Position numbers and translations under genes: made by a program
IMG/VR virus record: IMGVR_UViG_3300023179_000026
Span: 1-64,000 of that record
Direction: 5' to 3' (one strand)
Source: a virus
Length of the DNA stretch: 64,000 nt
In this document: positions 7,026 through 13,398 of the stretch, piece by piece
How positions within the stretch are numbered: the first letter of the stretch is position 1
Layout: each line of letters starts with the position of its first letter
Notes under the pieces: generated by a model
The model's database searches: none
Told to the model about the DNA's origin: nothing
What the model saw: the letters and a program-made list of their open reading frames with translations, nothing else

Positions 7026-7220
7026 TTATTGAAACTCTAGCAAATTAGCAACATCGTCACCGTAAAGGTAACTTAGTGTTTTCCAAACTGAATCAGTAAC
7101 TGAGTTATACTCACGATAATTGACATAGAAGTTCTTGAAAAAATTCTCATCACCACGAGCTTCAGCATACCGTTCTGCTCGCTTTAGAAAATCAAAGGCT
7201 GATACTGAGCGTGAGTCCAT
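7026..7220 (-). CDS. hypothetical protein, 64 aa
   Basis: Small charged protein rich in aromatic residues (FFKNFYVNYREYN). It lies 9 nt after 7230-7397 and shares its promoter at 7429. Confidence 0.6.
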   Translation of the reverse strand: MDSRSVSAFDFLKRAERYAEARGDENFFKNFYVNYREYNSVTDSVWKTLSYLYGDDVANLLEFQ

Positions 7221-7229
7221 CTTATACTC

Positions 7230-7397
7230 CTAATATGGCTTAACATTGCACAAATGCAACGGATCTTTATTTGGTTCGTTTACCCATATTGCACACTCAA
7301 ACCCTATTGCTTTAGCTTGGGCAATCGCTTCTTCAGCAGTAGGAAACGTACCCTTGTTAAGACCGAAATTAATCATGTGAACAGTATAAGTTGTCAT
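7230..7397 (-). CDS. hypothetical protein, 55 aa
   Basis: Translates from an ATG at 7397 as MTTYTVHMINFG...; contains a TAEEAIAQAKAIGFECAIW block typical of small phage/bacterial alpha-beta proteins that read 'F.taeeAi..A...Gfea.i'. GGAGCG-like ribosome binding site; own promoter at 7429-7457. Confidence 0.7.
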   Translation of the reverse strand: MTTYTVHMINFGLNKGTFPTAEEAIAQAKAIGFECAIWVNEPNKDPLHLCNVKPY

Positions 7398-7428
7398 TTC
7401 TTCGCTCCTTATTAACTCAACAGAATAT

Positions 7429-7457
7429 ATTGTAAATCAATTAGGATAAATTGTCAA
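7429..7457 (-). promoter_or_regulatory. sigma70-type early promoter
   Basis: Minus strand TTGACA, 17 nt, TACAAT; drives 7230-7397 and 7026-7220. Confidence 0.8.
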
Positions 7458-7462
7458 CTACT

Positions 7463-7663
7463 TTATTCGTACCTACACTCAGCTTGTCTTTCATTTATAA
7501 ACTTCCAATATTTTTTCAGTTCTTTTTTAGCTTTAGCTACTGTTTTTGCTTTTGTAAGTACTTCAATATAATCTTCCTGACTATAAGTTTCTACTACCCA
7601 ATGACCACCTGCTTCGTAATGATCTAGCGCAAACTGCTTAATTTCTGCAATCATTTCTTCCAT
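7463..7663 (-). CDS. hypothetical protein, 66 aa
   Basis: Start chosen at 7663 (MEEMIAEIKQFAL) behind AGCGAGG. Helix-rich, with a Lys/Ala stretch and a C-terminal NERQAECRYE. This type of small protein (GHWVVETYSQEDYIE) recurs in phages; function unknown. Confidence 0.65.
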   Translation of the reverse strand: MEEMIAEIKQFALDHYEAGGHWVVETYSQEDYIEVLTKAKTVAKAKKELKKYWKFINERQAECRYE

Positions 7664-7674
7664 ATTAACCTCGC

Positions 7675-7851
7675 TTAAACAGTAAAAGTAACTTTGCGGC
7701 GTGATGCAACATAAACATTGCAAGCAACCACCACCTGATTAGAATATACTGCATGACCGTGTTTTTGTATATCATCAATAACGTCTAGCATACCTTTACC
7801 TAAAAAGTCACATTCATTATGTAGGATTTTAATTGCAGTAGAGATTTCCAT
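7675..7851 (-). CDS. hypothetical protein, 58 aa
   Basis: Runs from ATG 7851 (MEISTAIKILHNECDF) to TAA at 7675, with GGAGTAAT upstream. Helical N-terminal half, then a strand-rich C-terminal half with basic RRK. Lies between 7865-8062 and 7463-7663 with small spacers, so it shares the promoter at 8093. Confidence 0.65.
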   Translation of the reverse strand: MEISTAIKILHNECDFLGKGMLDVIDDIQKHGHAVYSNQVVVACNVYVASRRKVTFTV

Positions 7852-7864
7852 CTATTACTCCTTA

Positions 7865-8062
7865 TTAATCAAAGTAAAAGGTAAAACCGTAAGAACCTTC
7901 TTTTCCAAGCTTAGGTTTTACATTTAATTCAGTGGTCAACTTTTTAAGAATTTTTTTGGCTTGATATGGAGTACAAATTACAGACAAAATCCCACTTGAG
8001 TAAAAAAAGCAATCATCCGTTATTTCAGAAACCTTTTTTAACACGGTTGTTTCAAAGTCCAT
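7865..8062 (-). CDS. hypothetical protein, 65 aa
   Basis: Small alpha-beta protein ending in GSYGFTFYFD. First gene behind the perfect promoter at 8093-8121. No family recognised. Confidence 0.6.
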   Translation of the reverse strand: MDFETTVLKKVSEITDDCFFYSSGILSVICTPYQAKKILKKLTTELNVKPKLGKEGSYGFTFYFD

Positions 8063-8092
8063 TTAAAACTCCTTGTTGTTTACTATAGAAGA

Positions 8093-8121
8093 ATTATATA
8101 TCTAAATAAATTTCTTGTCAA
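8093..8121 (-). promoter_or_regulatory. perfect-consensus sigma70 promoter
   Basis: Minus strand TTGACA, 17 nt, TATAAT; drives 7865-8062 and downstream small genes. Confidence 0.85.
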
Positions 8122-8367
8122 TTAAACAGGAACACAAAACCAACCTTCACGCTCAATCTTGCGTTTAGCGTTGAGCATGGTTTGGCGAAGTTTCGTAACT
8201 TCTTTAGTATGTGGAGCATGGATACCACCAAGATCTTTCAAGGCAAGTAATGCGGCATCACGCTTTTTATAAGTTTTTACAGCATCAGTTGGGATCAAGA
8301 ATACTTTGTTAAACATTGGGCTAGTGTAAAGAACTTTTTCCATCATTTGCTCCGTTTTGTTTACCAT
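8122..8367 (-). CDS. hypothetical protein, 81 aa
   Basis: Basic helical protein with a Lys/Arg-rich C-terminal half (TKLRQTMLNAKRKIEREGW). Own promoter at 8374-8402. Could bind nucleic acid by composition only. Confidence 0.6.
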   Translation of the reverse strand: MVNKTEQMMEKVLYTSPMFNKVFLIPTDAVKTYKKRDAALLALKDLGGIHAPHTKEVTKLRQTMLNAKRKIEREGWFCVPV

Positions 8368-8373
8368 TTAAGT

Positions 8374-8402
8374 ATTGTATATCTAAATTAATTTCTTGTC
8401 AA
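8374..8402 (-). promoter_or_regulatory. sigma70-type early promoter
   Basis: Minus strand TTGACA, 17 nt, TACAAT; drives 8122-8367. The -35 sits at the end of gene 8399-8785. Confidence 0.8.
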
Positions 8403-8785
8403 GCAATATTTACTGCTTCATCAATCCAATGTAGTCGTTTTTGAATTTCTTCTTGTTGTTTAAAATCATCAGAATTAGTCTCATCAAGACTATCGTACAT
8501 CTCTGCAAGAACCATACGCTCTTCCATCATGTTACCGATATCAGCACCGATGTATGGGTTTGTTGTTTTTTTGACAAAAGTGGTAGGTTCTTTCCAAGAA
8601 ATTTTGTTGAAGAACCAATCGGGCACAGTGACTTTTACAGCGTAGTCAGGTCCGATAAACTTGACTGAAGCAATAGAGGTAGGAATCCATGCTTCCTTGT
8701 TGGTACGGGTATCAAGGAACAAGATTGCTTTGGCAGTCTTAGCTTTGGAAGTACCAACTAAAGAGTAAAGAGCTACGGTTTTCAT
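8399..8785 (-). CDS. hypothetical protein, 128 aa
   Basis: N-terminal beta-rich part (residues 1-60, with TNKEAWIPTSIASVKF) and an acidic helical C-terminus. Own promoter at 8816-8844. No domain recognised. Confidence 0.6.
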   Translation of the reverse strand: MKTVALYSLVGTSKAKTAKAILFLDTRTNKEAWIPTSIASVKFIGPDYAVKVTVPDWFFNKISWKEPTTFVKKTTNPYIGADIGNMMEERMVLAEMYDSLDETNSDDFKQQEEIQKRLHWIDEAVNIA

Positions 8786-8815
8786 GATTAGTTCCTTATT
8801 AACTCAACAGAATCA

Positions 8816-8844
8816 ATTGTATATTAATTAGGATATGTTGTCAA
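8816..8844 (-). promoter_or_regulatory. sigma70-type early promoter
   Basis: Minus strand TTGACA, 17 nt, TACAAT; drives 8399-8785. Confidence 0.8.
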
Positions 8845-8845
8845 G

Positions 8846-9049
8846 CTATTCTTCATCAAATAATTCACTTAGTTCTGCGGGTGTTGCACCTGTCAACAAA
8901 AACTCACGTTCATCAGCATTAAGAGTAGGAAAAGCATGTTGTATTAATGTATCACTGTTTACCCAATCACTGATCATATCTTCCGTAATTGGCAAATCCA
9001 TCGTGTTAACACACCCTGTAATCAAACTAGTACGAGAAATCAACGTCAT
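8846..9049 (-). CDS. conserved small phage protein, 67 aa
   Basis: Shows the pattern seen in many small phage proteins of unknown function: a Thr/Ser-rich start, 'TMDLPIT', then a helical 'QHAFPTLNADEREFLLTGATPAE' block. Own promoter at 9082-9110. Confidence 0.65.
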   Translation of the reverse strand: MTLISRTSLITGCVNTMDLPITEDMISDWVNSDTLIQHAFPTLNADEREFLLTGATPAELSELFDEE

Positions 9050-9081
9050 ATCAAATCTCCTAAATCAATTACCACCATCCA

Positions 9082-9110
9082 ATTATACGACAAGTACAAA
9101 TTATAGTCAA
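9082..9110 (-). promoter_or_regulatory. sigma70-type early promoter
   Basis: Minus strand TTGACT, 17 nt, TATAAT; drives 8846-9049. Confidence 0.75.
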
Positions 9111-9138
9111 GTGCGTTGTCATGATGACAATGTAGGTT

Positions 9139-9170
9139 GGCAACAACCCCTACATAATAGGGGCGTTGCC
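9139..9170 (-). terminator. strong hairpin over a stop codon, possible terminator
   Basis: GGCAAC..CCCCTA / TAGGGG..GTTGCC, 12 pairs with a small bulge, spanning the stop codon of the phosphoesterase gene. No T run follows, so it may instead stabilise the mRNA end. Confidence 0.4.
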
Positions 9171-9731
9171 ATTGCGAAAACCAACAGTACCCCCTTCATT
9201 GTTGATGCGTTTAATCACATCCTCAAATAAGATAGGGGCAAAGTCAGTTTGTTCTACGCAAACACAATGATATCTAACATCTACGATAGGGTTTGCTTTA
9301 TTATGTGTTGTAATCATGACACGGTTAGCATGCAAATGTCCATGTATGTTACAACCAAACCTAGCAATGCTATCTGCATGAATAGGCACGTGACTTAGAA
9401 TCATGCCATTCATCACATGGTATCCACGAATATCTCTAAAATGCTCTAAGTAATCTTGTAATTTAAAAATATCATGGTTACCACGTATAAGCACCTTATC
9501 GCCATTTAGTCTGCGTAGGGTATTTAAGCCTTTTCTGTTGATTGCAACATCGCCTAAAAAATAACACTTATCGTTTGGACGAACACGTTCGTTATGGCGT
9601 TTAACCATTTCTTCGTCCATTTCTTCCGCATTTTTGAATGGACGAAGGGGTGTACCGTCTGCTTTTTTAAAGACAGTACAAGTTTTTTCATGACCGAAAT
9701 GATGGTCAGAACAAAGAAAAACTGCTGGCAT
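9150..9731 (-). CDS. calcineurin-like metallophosphoesterase
   Basis: 193 aa with all metallophosphoesterase motifs in order: SDHHFGH (about 8-14), GDV (about 60), GNHD (about 84), and HVPIH plus GHLHANR (about 120-140). These residues bind two metal ions and hydrolyse phosphoesters. Sequence order matches small phosphoesterases common in phages and bacteria. The substrate could be a nucleotide or nucleic acid end; not decidable here. A GGAG site precedes the ATG at 9731. Confidence 0.85.
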   Translation of the reverse strand: MPAVFLCSDHHFGHEKTCTVFKKADGTPLRPFKNAEEMDEEMVKRHNERVRPNDKCYFLGDVAINRKGLNTLRRLNGDKVLIRGNHDIFKLQDYLEHFRDIRGYHVMNGMILSHVPIHADSIARFGCNIHGHLHANRVMITTHNKANPIVDVRYHCVCVEQTDFAPILFEDVIKRINNEGGTVGFRNGNAPIM

Positions 9732-9749
9732 TTTTTACTCCTTATGATT

Positions 9750-9823
9750 TGGTACCTCCGACAAGAATTGAACTTGTAATGGTCGATTATCAATCGACTG
9801 TTATACCATTTAACTACAGAGGT
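9750..9823 (-). tRNA. tRNA-Ile (GAT)
   Basis: Anticodon loop TTGATAA on a 5-bp stem, acceptor ACCTCTG/CGGAGGT, encoded CCA. Immediately upstream of the phosphoesterase gene. Confidence 0.8.
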
Positions 9824-9845
9824 TTTAAATATATTCACCATTTAA

Positions 9846-9879
9846 TTGTTCATGAGAGATTTGAACTCACGACCTACAC
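9846..9879 (-). pseudogene. tRNA 3'-half remnant
   Basis: Minus strand carries a T-arm-like GTGAGTTCAAATCTC with flanking variable-loop-like sequence, but no D arm, anticodon arm or matching acceptor strand upstream. It lies between tRNA-Val and tRNA-Ile, apparently a decayed tRNA. Confidence 0.5.
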
Positions 9880-9887
9880 TTTAAATT

Positions 9888-9963
9888 TGGTGCTTGGGGA
9901 CAGACTCGAACTGTCATCGTCCTCCGTGTAAAGGAGACGTATTACCTCTCTACGCACCCAAGC
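9888..9963 (-). tRNA. tRNA-Val (TAC)
   Basis: Acceptor GCTTGGG/CCCAAGC, anticodon loop TTTACAC, T-loop TTCGAGT, encoded CCA. Its first 14 nt are shared with the 3' end of the HNH gene. Confidence 0.9.
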
Positions 9964-10396
9964 CTTTATAGTCTCTCAAATAACTGTTTCTTTTAGCTAC
10001 TTTTTTATACCTGCTACCTTTACCTTTACTACCAAAATTCTCAGTTTGAGTATGGCAGTTAGGGCATAGTAATCTTAAATTACTTGGATAGTTATTATCA
10101 CTATCACCATCCATATGATCTACTTGTAATACAAGAGGCTTGTTATTCCAAATACCTCCTTGCTTACATTCTTCACAATTTTCGCCTCTTGTTTCTAAAA
10201 GATATTTTTTTAAAGCATTAGAACCATCTGGAACCAGTCCTGCTTCAATTCTACCTATAGTTTCATTTATCCACTTATATTTCCCTTGACACACATTATT
10301 ACAAAATTTATTAATTTTGCTATGCCCCCATAAATTTTCTTTGTTACAATTTAGGCAATTATATTTTCTGTTGCTTCCTTTTATACCACTTGGCAT
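9950..10396 (-). CDS. HNH homing-endonuclease-like protein
   Basis: 148 aa. N-terminal zinc-finger-like part (NCLNCNKENLWGH ... KFCNNVCQGKY), then the HNH nuclease motif CEECKQG ... QVDHMDGDSDNNYPSNLRLLCPNCHTQ. Start set at 10396 (MPSGIKG) behind GGAGG. That site is partly buried in a hairpin (10399-10433), as known for T4 homing endonucleases. The last codons and stop lie inside tRNA-Val. Flanked by partial tRNAs, so probably a mobile gene inserted in the tRNA array. Confidence 0.85.
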   Translation of the reverse strand: MPSGIKGSNRKYNCLNCNKENLWGHSKINKFCNNVCQGKYKWINETIGRIEAGLVPDGSNALKKYLLETRGENCEECKQGGIWNNKPLVLQVDHMDGDSDNNYPSNLRLLCPNCHTQTENFGSKGKGSRYKKVAKRNSYLRDYKGLGA

Positions 10397-10398
10397 AG

Positions 10399-10433
10399 TA
10401 TAGACCTCCACGTATATTTAGCATAGGTCTATA
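10399..10433 (-). promoter_or_regulatory. RBS-sequestering hairpin of the HNH gene
   Basis: TATAGACC (426-433) pairs with GGTCTATA (399-406), enclosing a TAAATA-containing loop and half of the GGAGG ribosome binding site. The layout resembles the translational control hairpins of T4 homing endonuclease genes. Confidence 0.55.
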
Positions 10434-10440
10434 TTTTTTG

Positions 10441-10459
10441 CCAACTGAGCTAACCACCC
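10441..10459 (-). pseudogene. tRNA 5'-half remnant
   Basis: Minus strand GGGTGGTTAGCTCAGTTGG is a tRNA acceptor 5' strand plus D arm; the sequence then departs into the leader of the HNH gene with no anticodon arm. No fitting 3' half (ending ACCACCC-like) is seen nearby. Confidence 0.6.
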
Positions 10460-10503
10460 TATAAACATTATATATCAACAATTGTATTACACTAAATATT
10501 TTG

Positions 10504-11127
10504 ATGAATCCCTATGAAATTTTAGGATTATCACCTAATGCCACGCTAGACGAAATTAGAACACGTTATAAACAACTTGCTAATTTACATCATCCTGATA
10601 AGGGTGGAGATGAAAATACCTTTAAAAATATTAGCTTAGCTTATAATATACTTTCTGACCCAATCAAAAAACAAAGTTATGACACACAGGGAATATTTTT
10701 TACTGATTCACTTATGTATGGTGAAGCAAAGGATGTACTATTAAGATTATTTAATGAAAAAATTAATACACATGATCCTGATAGTAATGATTTAATTTTA
10801 TCCATGAAAAATGAAGCAGTAAACAAAAAGTCACAATTAGCCAACCAACTAGAAAGTTGTCATCAAACAATTAAAAAATTGAACAAAGTAAAAAATAAAA
10901 TCAAACAAAAAAAGAAAACTGAAAATCTAATTGAAGACTTTGTAGAAAATGGTTTAAAAAATTGCAAACACGACTTAAAAGTGTTTGCACGAGGTATACA
11001 AATATATGATTTTGTATTACTTATTTTAAACAATTATCATTACAGTGATTTTGATTGGATGGAGATGTTAAGTAACCATGTAGATATGGTAGGGGCAAAG
11101 GGGATCGAACCACGACCTAATGGTTAA
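10504..11127 (+). CDS. DnaJ-domain protein
   Basis: 207 aa. Residues 1-62 are a canonical J domain (YEILGLSPNAT, HPD at 30-32, AYNILSDPIKKQSYD). The rest is a Lys-rich helical region with no zinc-finger or C-terminal substrate domain of full DnaJ. J domains recruit and stimulate host DnaK, so it may direct the chaperone to phage assembly or replication. It is one of few plus-strand genes here. Its last codons (from about 11087) are read antisense across tRNA-Lys, so the natural C-terminus has been extended through a tRNA gene. A frame start at TTG 10501 is less likely than ATG 10504. Confidence 0.85.
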   Translation: MNPYEILGLSPNATLDEIRTRYKQLANLHHPDKGGDENTFKNISLAYNILSDPIKKQSYDTQGIFFTDSLMYGEAKDVLLRLFNEKINTHDPDSNDLILSMKNEAVNKKSQLANQLESCHQTIKKLNKVKNKIKQKKKTENLIEDFVENGLKNCKHDLKVFARGIQIYDFVLLILNNYHYSDFDWMEMLSNHVDMVGAKGIEPRPNG

Positions 11128-11161
11128 AAGCCATTTGCTCTACCTACTGAGCTATACCCCC
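11087..11161 (-). tRNA. tRNA-Lys (TTT), copy 1
   Basis: Acceptor GGGGGTA/TGCCCCT, anticodon loop CTTTTAA, encoded CCA. Part of a duplicated block shared with 14432-14505. Confidence 0.9.
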
Positions 11162-11179
11162 ATTATCTTAGGTACCTTG

Positions 11180-11247
11180 TCACTGTCCATTTGGACTCTC
11201 CTTTAAAAAATCTGTATCAAACGTATCGGGATCATCAACTAACTCAT
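11180..11247 (-). pseudogene. C-terminal fragment of the release-factor-like gene
   Basis: Translates as ELVDDPDTFDTDFLKESPNGQ-stop when read in frame, nearly identical to the last residues of the intact gene at 14524-14952 (one Ser to Asp change). Like the intact copy it is followed directly by tRNA-Lys. Left from a duplication of gene end plus tRNA; no start or ORF remains. Confidence 0.85.
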
Positions 11248-11266
11248 AGTTTATACTTATATGTTA

Positions 11267-11341
11267 TGGCGGTCCCAATGGGAATTGAACCCATCTCTGA
11301 GCAGTGACAGTGCTCTATCCTAACCAATAGACGATGGAACC
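11267..11341 (-). tRNA. tRNA-Asp (GTC)
   Basis: Acceptor GGTTCCA/TGGGACC, anticodon loop CTGTCAC, G73, encoded CCA. Confidence 0.9.
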
Positions 11342-11347
11342 GAAATA

Positions 11348-11423
11348 TGGGGTGACTGATGAGAGTCGAACTCACACTGTACAGAATCACAATCTGCGGC
11401 ACTACCATTATGCTACAGTCACC
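11348..11423 (-). tRNA. tRNA-His (GTG)
   Basis: Anticodon loop TTGTGAT; extra 5' G opposite C73, the tRNA-His identity pair; encoded CCA. Confidence 0.9.
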
Positions 11424-11429
11424 ATTGTG

Positions 11430-11506
11430 TGGCCTGACCGAGAGGATTTGAACCTCCGACCCACAGCTTAGAAGGCTGTTGTTCTATCCAACTGAACTAC
11501 GGTCAG
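11430..11506 (-). tRNA. tRNA-Arg (TCT)
   Basis: Acceptor CTGACCG/CGGTCAG, anticodon loop CTTCTAA, encoded CCA. Confidence 0.9.
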
Positions 11507-11515
11507 AATGTTGGG

Positions 11516-11586
11516 CAGAGGCACTAGGAGTCGAACCTAGAATAGCGGAATCAAAATCCGATGTGATACCATTTCACCATGCCCCA
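11516..11586 (-). tRNA. tRNA-Gln (TTG)
   Basis: Anticodon loop TTTTGAT on a 5-bp stem, weak 1-72 pair as usual for tRNA-Gln, T-loop TTCGACT. CCA is not encoded exactly (GCCCA follows), so it needs tailing. Confidence 0.85.
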
Positions 11587-11594
11587 ACATAAAC

Positions 11595-11653
11595 AGGATG
11601 CATTATACGGTTTAGATTAGCAGTCTAATGTAATAATTTGCTGTTAGCATCCT
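11595..11653 (-). ncRNA. minimal Y-RNA-like element in the tRNA array
   Basis: 59 nt: closing helix AGGATGC/GCATCCT, then TAACAGCAA, a second helix ATTAT/ATAAT, and an apical 5-bp hairpin TTAGA-CTGCTAA-TCTAA. ACCGTAT precedes the 3' helix strand, as in 4185-4354. It sits exactly between tRNA-Met and tRNA-Gln, so it would be excised by tRNA processing. The apical 7-nt loop looks like a tRNA-Ser(GCT) anticodon loop. No ORF. Confidence 0.55.
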
Positions 11654-11659
11654 TAAACT

Positions 11660-11735
11660 TGGTGGTCAGAGCAGTACTCGAAACTGCATTTTCTTTCTTA
11701 TGAAAAAAGCTCTCTTCCTCTTAAGATATCTGACC
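11660..11735 (-). tRNA. tRNA-Met (CAT), second copy
   Basis: Acceptor GGTCAGA with fully paired 1-72, anticodon loop TTCATAA, A73, encoded CCA. A/T-rich, weak anticodon stem. An elongator Met, or Ile if the C34 is lysidylated. Confidence 0.75.
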
Positions 11736-11759
11736 TTTAGCTGTATTTTTTTAATGTAC

Positions 11760-12380
11760 TTAATGATGTTTAATTAATACAAAATTTGTAATACAAAATC
11801 TGCCATTTCCTTGATTTTTTAAATGTGTTGGTATTGATACTTTTGTTACTTCATGAGTTATTATAGAAGGGAAAATCACTAATCTATTGCTTAAACACTT
11901 AATTTTTTTGTTATGATTTAAAATTAAGTCTCCACCTTTGAAGGATTTAGGACTTTTAAATAACCAAAAAAGTGTTGTTATTACTGAGCTATCAGTATGG
12001 GGTTTATAAAATTCATTGTCTTCGTAATAGTTTAACATTGTACAATCAGTATTTGAATAAAGAAAGTAGTGGTAAAAATAATCAATTTTCAAAAGCTCTT
12101 CACATACTTCAGGGGAAAATAATTGTCTAGTTAATGTTAAAATTTTTGACTGTGATCTATTTTCATTATAATATAGATCTAAAAACAGACCTGTATTATT
12201 TCTCAACAAGTTTTCATTTTTATCTTTTGCAGAAAATGTAGGATTAGGCGGTTCTAGTAAATCATTGTTCAATAGAAACAATGATTCTTCTAATAATTCA
12301 TTATATTCAGCATTGTTAAAAAAGTTGTCTATAATTATTGCTTTTAAACTGTGAACTTTAAAATGTTTTATTTTTCTCAT
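11760..12380 (-). CDS. 2OG-Fe(II) oxygenase
   Basis: 206 aa. The double-stranded beta-helix signature of prolyl-4-hydroxylase-like dioxygenases is present: YKPHTDSS (iron ligands H and D), GGDLIL, VIFPSIITHEV (third ligand H), and GRFCITNF (Arg for 2-oxoglutarate). Such enzymes hydroxylate proteins, nucleotides or small molecules using Fe(II), O2 and 2-oxoglutarate. Flanked by tRNA-Met and tRNA-Gly. Substrate unknown. One of five such proteins in the window. Confidence 0.8.
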   Translation of the reverse strand: MRKIKHFKVHSLKAIIIDNFFNNAEYNELLEESLFLLNNDLLEPPNPTFSAKDKNENLLRNNTGLFLDLYYNENRSQSKILTLTRQLFSPEVCEELLKIDYFYHYFLYSNTDCTMLNYYEDNEFYKPHTDSSVITTLFWLFKSPKSFKGGDLILNHNKKIKCLSNRLVIFPSIITHEVTKVSIPTHLKNQGNGRFCITNFVLIKHH

Positions 12381-12395
12381 GGTAAACCTTTATTT

Positions 12396-12469
12396 TGGAG
12401 CGGGTAGCGAGAATCGAACTCGCAAATTTTCCTTGGCAAGGAAACAGGTTACCTTTACATCATACCCGC
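12396..12469 (-). tRNA. tRNA-Gly (GCC)
   Basis: Acceptor GCGGGTA/TACCCGC, anticodon loop TTGCCAA, encoded CCA. Confidence 0.9.
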
Positions 12470-12470
12470 A

Positions 12471-13043
12471 TTAAAATGCCCAACTTACAAAAACAAACCT
12501 ATTACCCTTTGTAATTTTATTTACATTATGGGGATATAAAAAAACACTTGGAAATATTATAATGCTTCCTGCAGATAATTTGAGAACTTTATCTCTAATT
12601 ACTAGTTCTCCACCTTCATAATTATCATTTAACACACCAATTAAACTAAGTACAGGAATTCCTTTAATTTGTCCATCAAAAATTGAATGTATGTGATCAA
12701 CGTGTGGTTCCATTTTGGAATTAGTTGTATATTTAGTAAATCTTGGCGAATAAAATCCCTGAAACCTACTATAATATAGTTTTAAACCGTAAGTATCTTC
12801 ATTTAAATACCTAGTAAAACACTCATCAATTATTTGTTCTAATTCTTGTGACTCATTTATTTTATTGAAATATACTAATGGTTCAAACTCATGTTGAAAC
12901 GTACTATGATTATATAAATCATGAACCTTATTAAATTGGTGTCGTTCCCAAGTGCAATTTTTAAGAGATGATAAAATTTTTTTACAAAAAGGTTTTTCTA
13001 ATTTTTTTTCGTAAACCTTAATATAGTCATTTAAATTGTTCAT
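12471..13043 (-). CDS. 2OG-Fe(II) oxygenase
   Basis: 190 aa. Iron-binding MEPHVDHIHS, EGGELVI, SIIIFPSVFLYPHNV (distal His) and KGNRFVFVSW (Arg for 2-oxoglutarate) are all in the expected order. Its stop is within a few nucleotides of tRNA-Gly, and the gene abuts the HNH gene upstream. Same broad class as 11760-12380, but the sequences differ enough to be independent acquisitions. Substrate unknown. Confidence 0.8.
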   Translation of the reverse strand: MNNLNDYIKVYEKKLEKPFCKKILSSLKNCTWERHQFNKVHDLYNHSTFQHEFEPLVYFNKINESQELEQIIDECFTRYLNEDTYGLKLYYSRFQGFYSPRFTKYTTNSKMEPHVDHIHSIFDGQIKGIPVLSLIGVLNDNYEGGELVIRDKVLKLSAGSIIIFPSVFLYPHNVNKITKGNRFVFVSWAF

Positions 13044-13044
13044 G

Positions 13045-13359
13045 TTAGTATCTCTTACGTCTTCTGTGGTGATCTTCCATTATTTCACACAATGTTCTAT
13101 TTTCATATTTTACCCTATCCATACGATTTTCACTAGGTGTACCCCAATACAAATGCTTAGGGTTGCTACATTTACCATTATTGCATGCATGACATACTAA
13201 AATGCCATAACCATTTGGTATGGTAGTTTCAAGCAAATGTGCTAGCAAACCTTTACATAAAGTAGAACCACCACCACGTTCAATACAATAATCATCCAAG
13301 TCTAAATGTTCTTGACGGTCTTTTTTAGGTAAAGTTATATACTCATAGATGTTTTTCAC
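13045..13359 (-). CDS. HNH endonuclease-like protein
   Basis: 104 aa. Ends with the phage HNH_3-type pattern VCHACNNGKCSNPKHLYWGTPSENRMD (read with H-C-N-N spacing), typical of free-standing homing endonucleases. GTG start at 13359, 5 nt after a T4-like late motif. Probably mobile. Confidence 0.75.
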   Translation of the reverse strand: MKNIYEYITLPKKDRQEHLDLDDYCIERGGGSTLCKGLLAHLLETTIPNGYGILVCHACNNGKCSNPKHLYWGTPSENRMDRVKYENRTLCEIMEDHHRRRKRY

Positions 13360-13364
13360 TATGA

Positions 13365-13372
13365 TATTTATA
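13365..13372 (-). promoter_or_regulatory. T4-like late promoter motif
   Basis: TATAAATA on the minus strand, 5 nt before the GTG start of 13045-13359. Confidence 0.55.
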
Positions 13373-13398
13373 ATAGTGAATTTAGGATAAATAAAATT

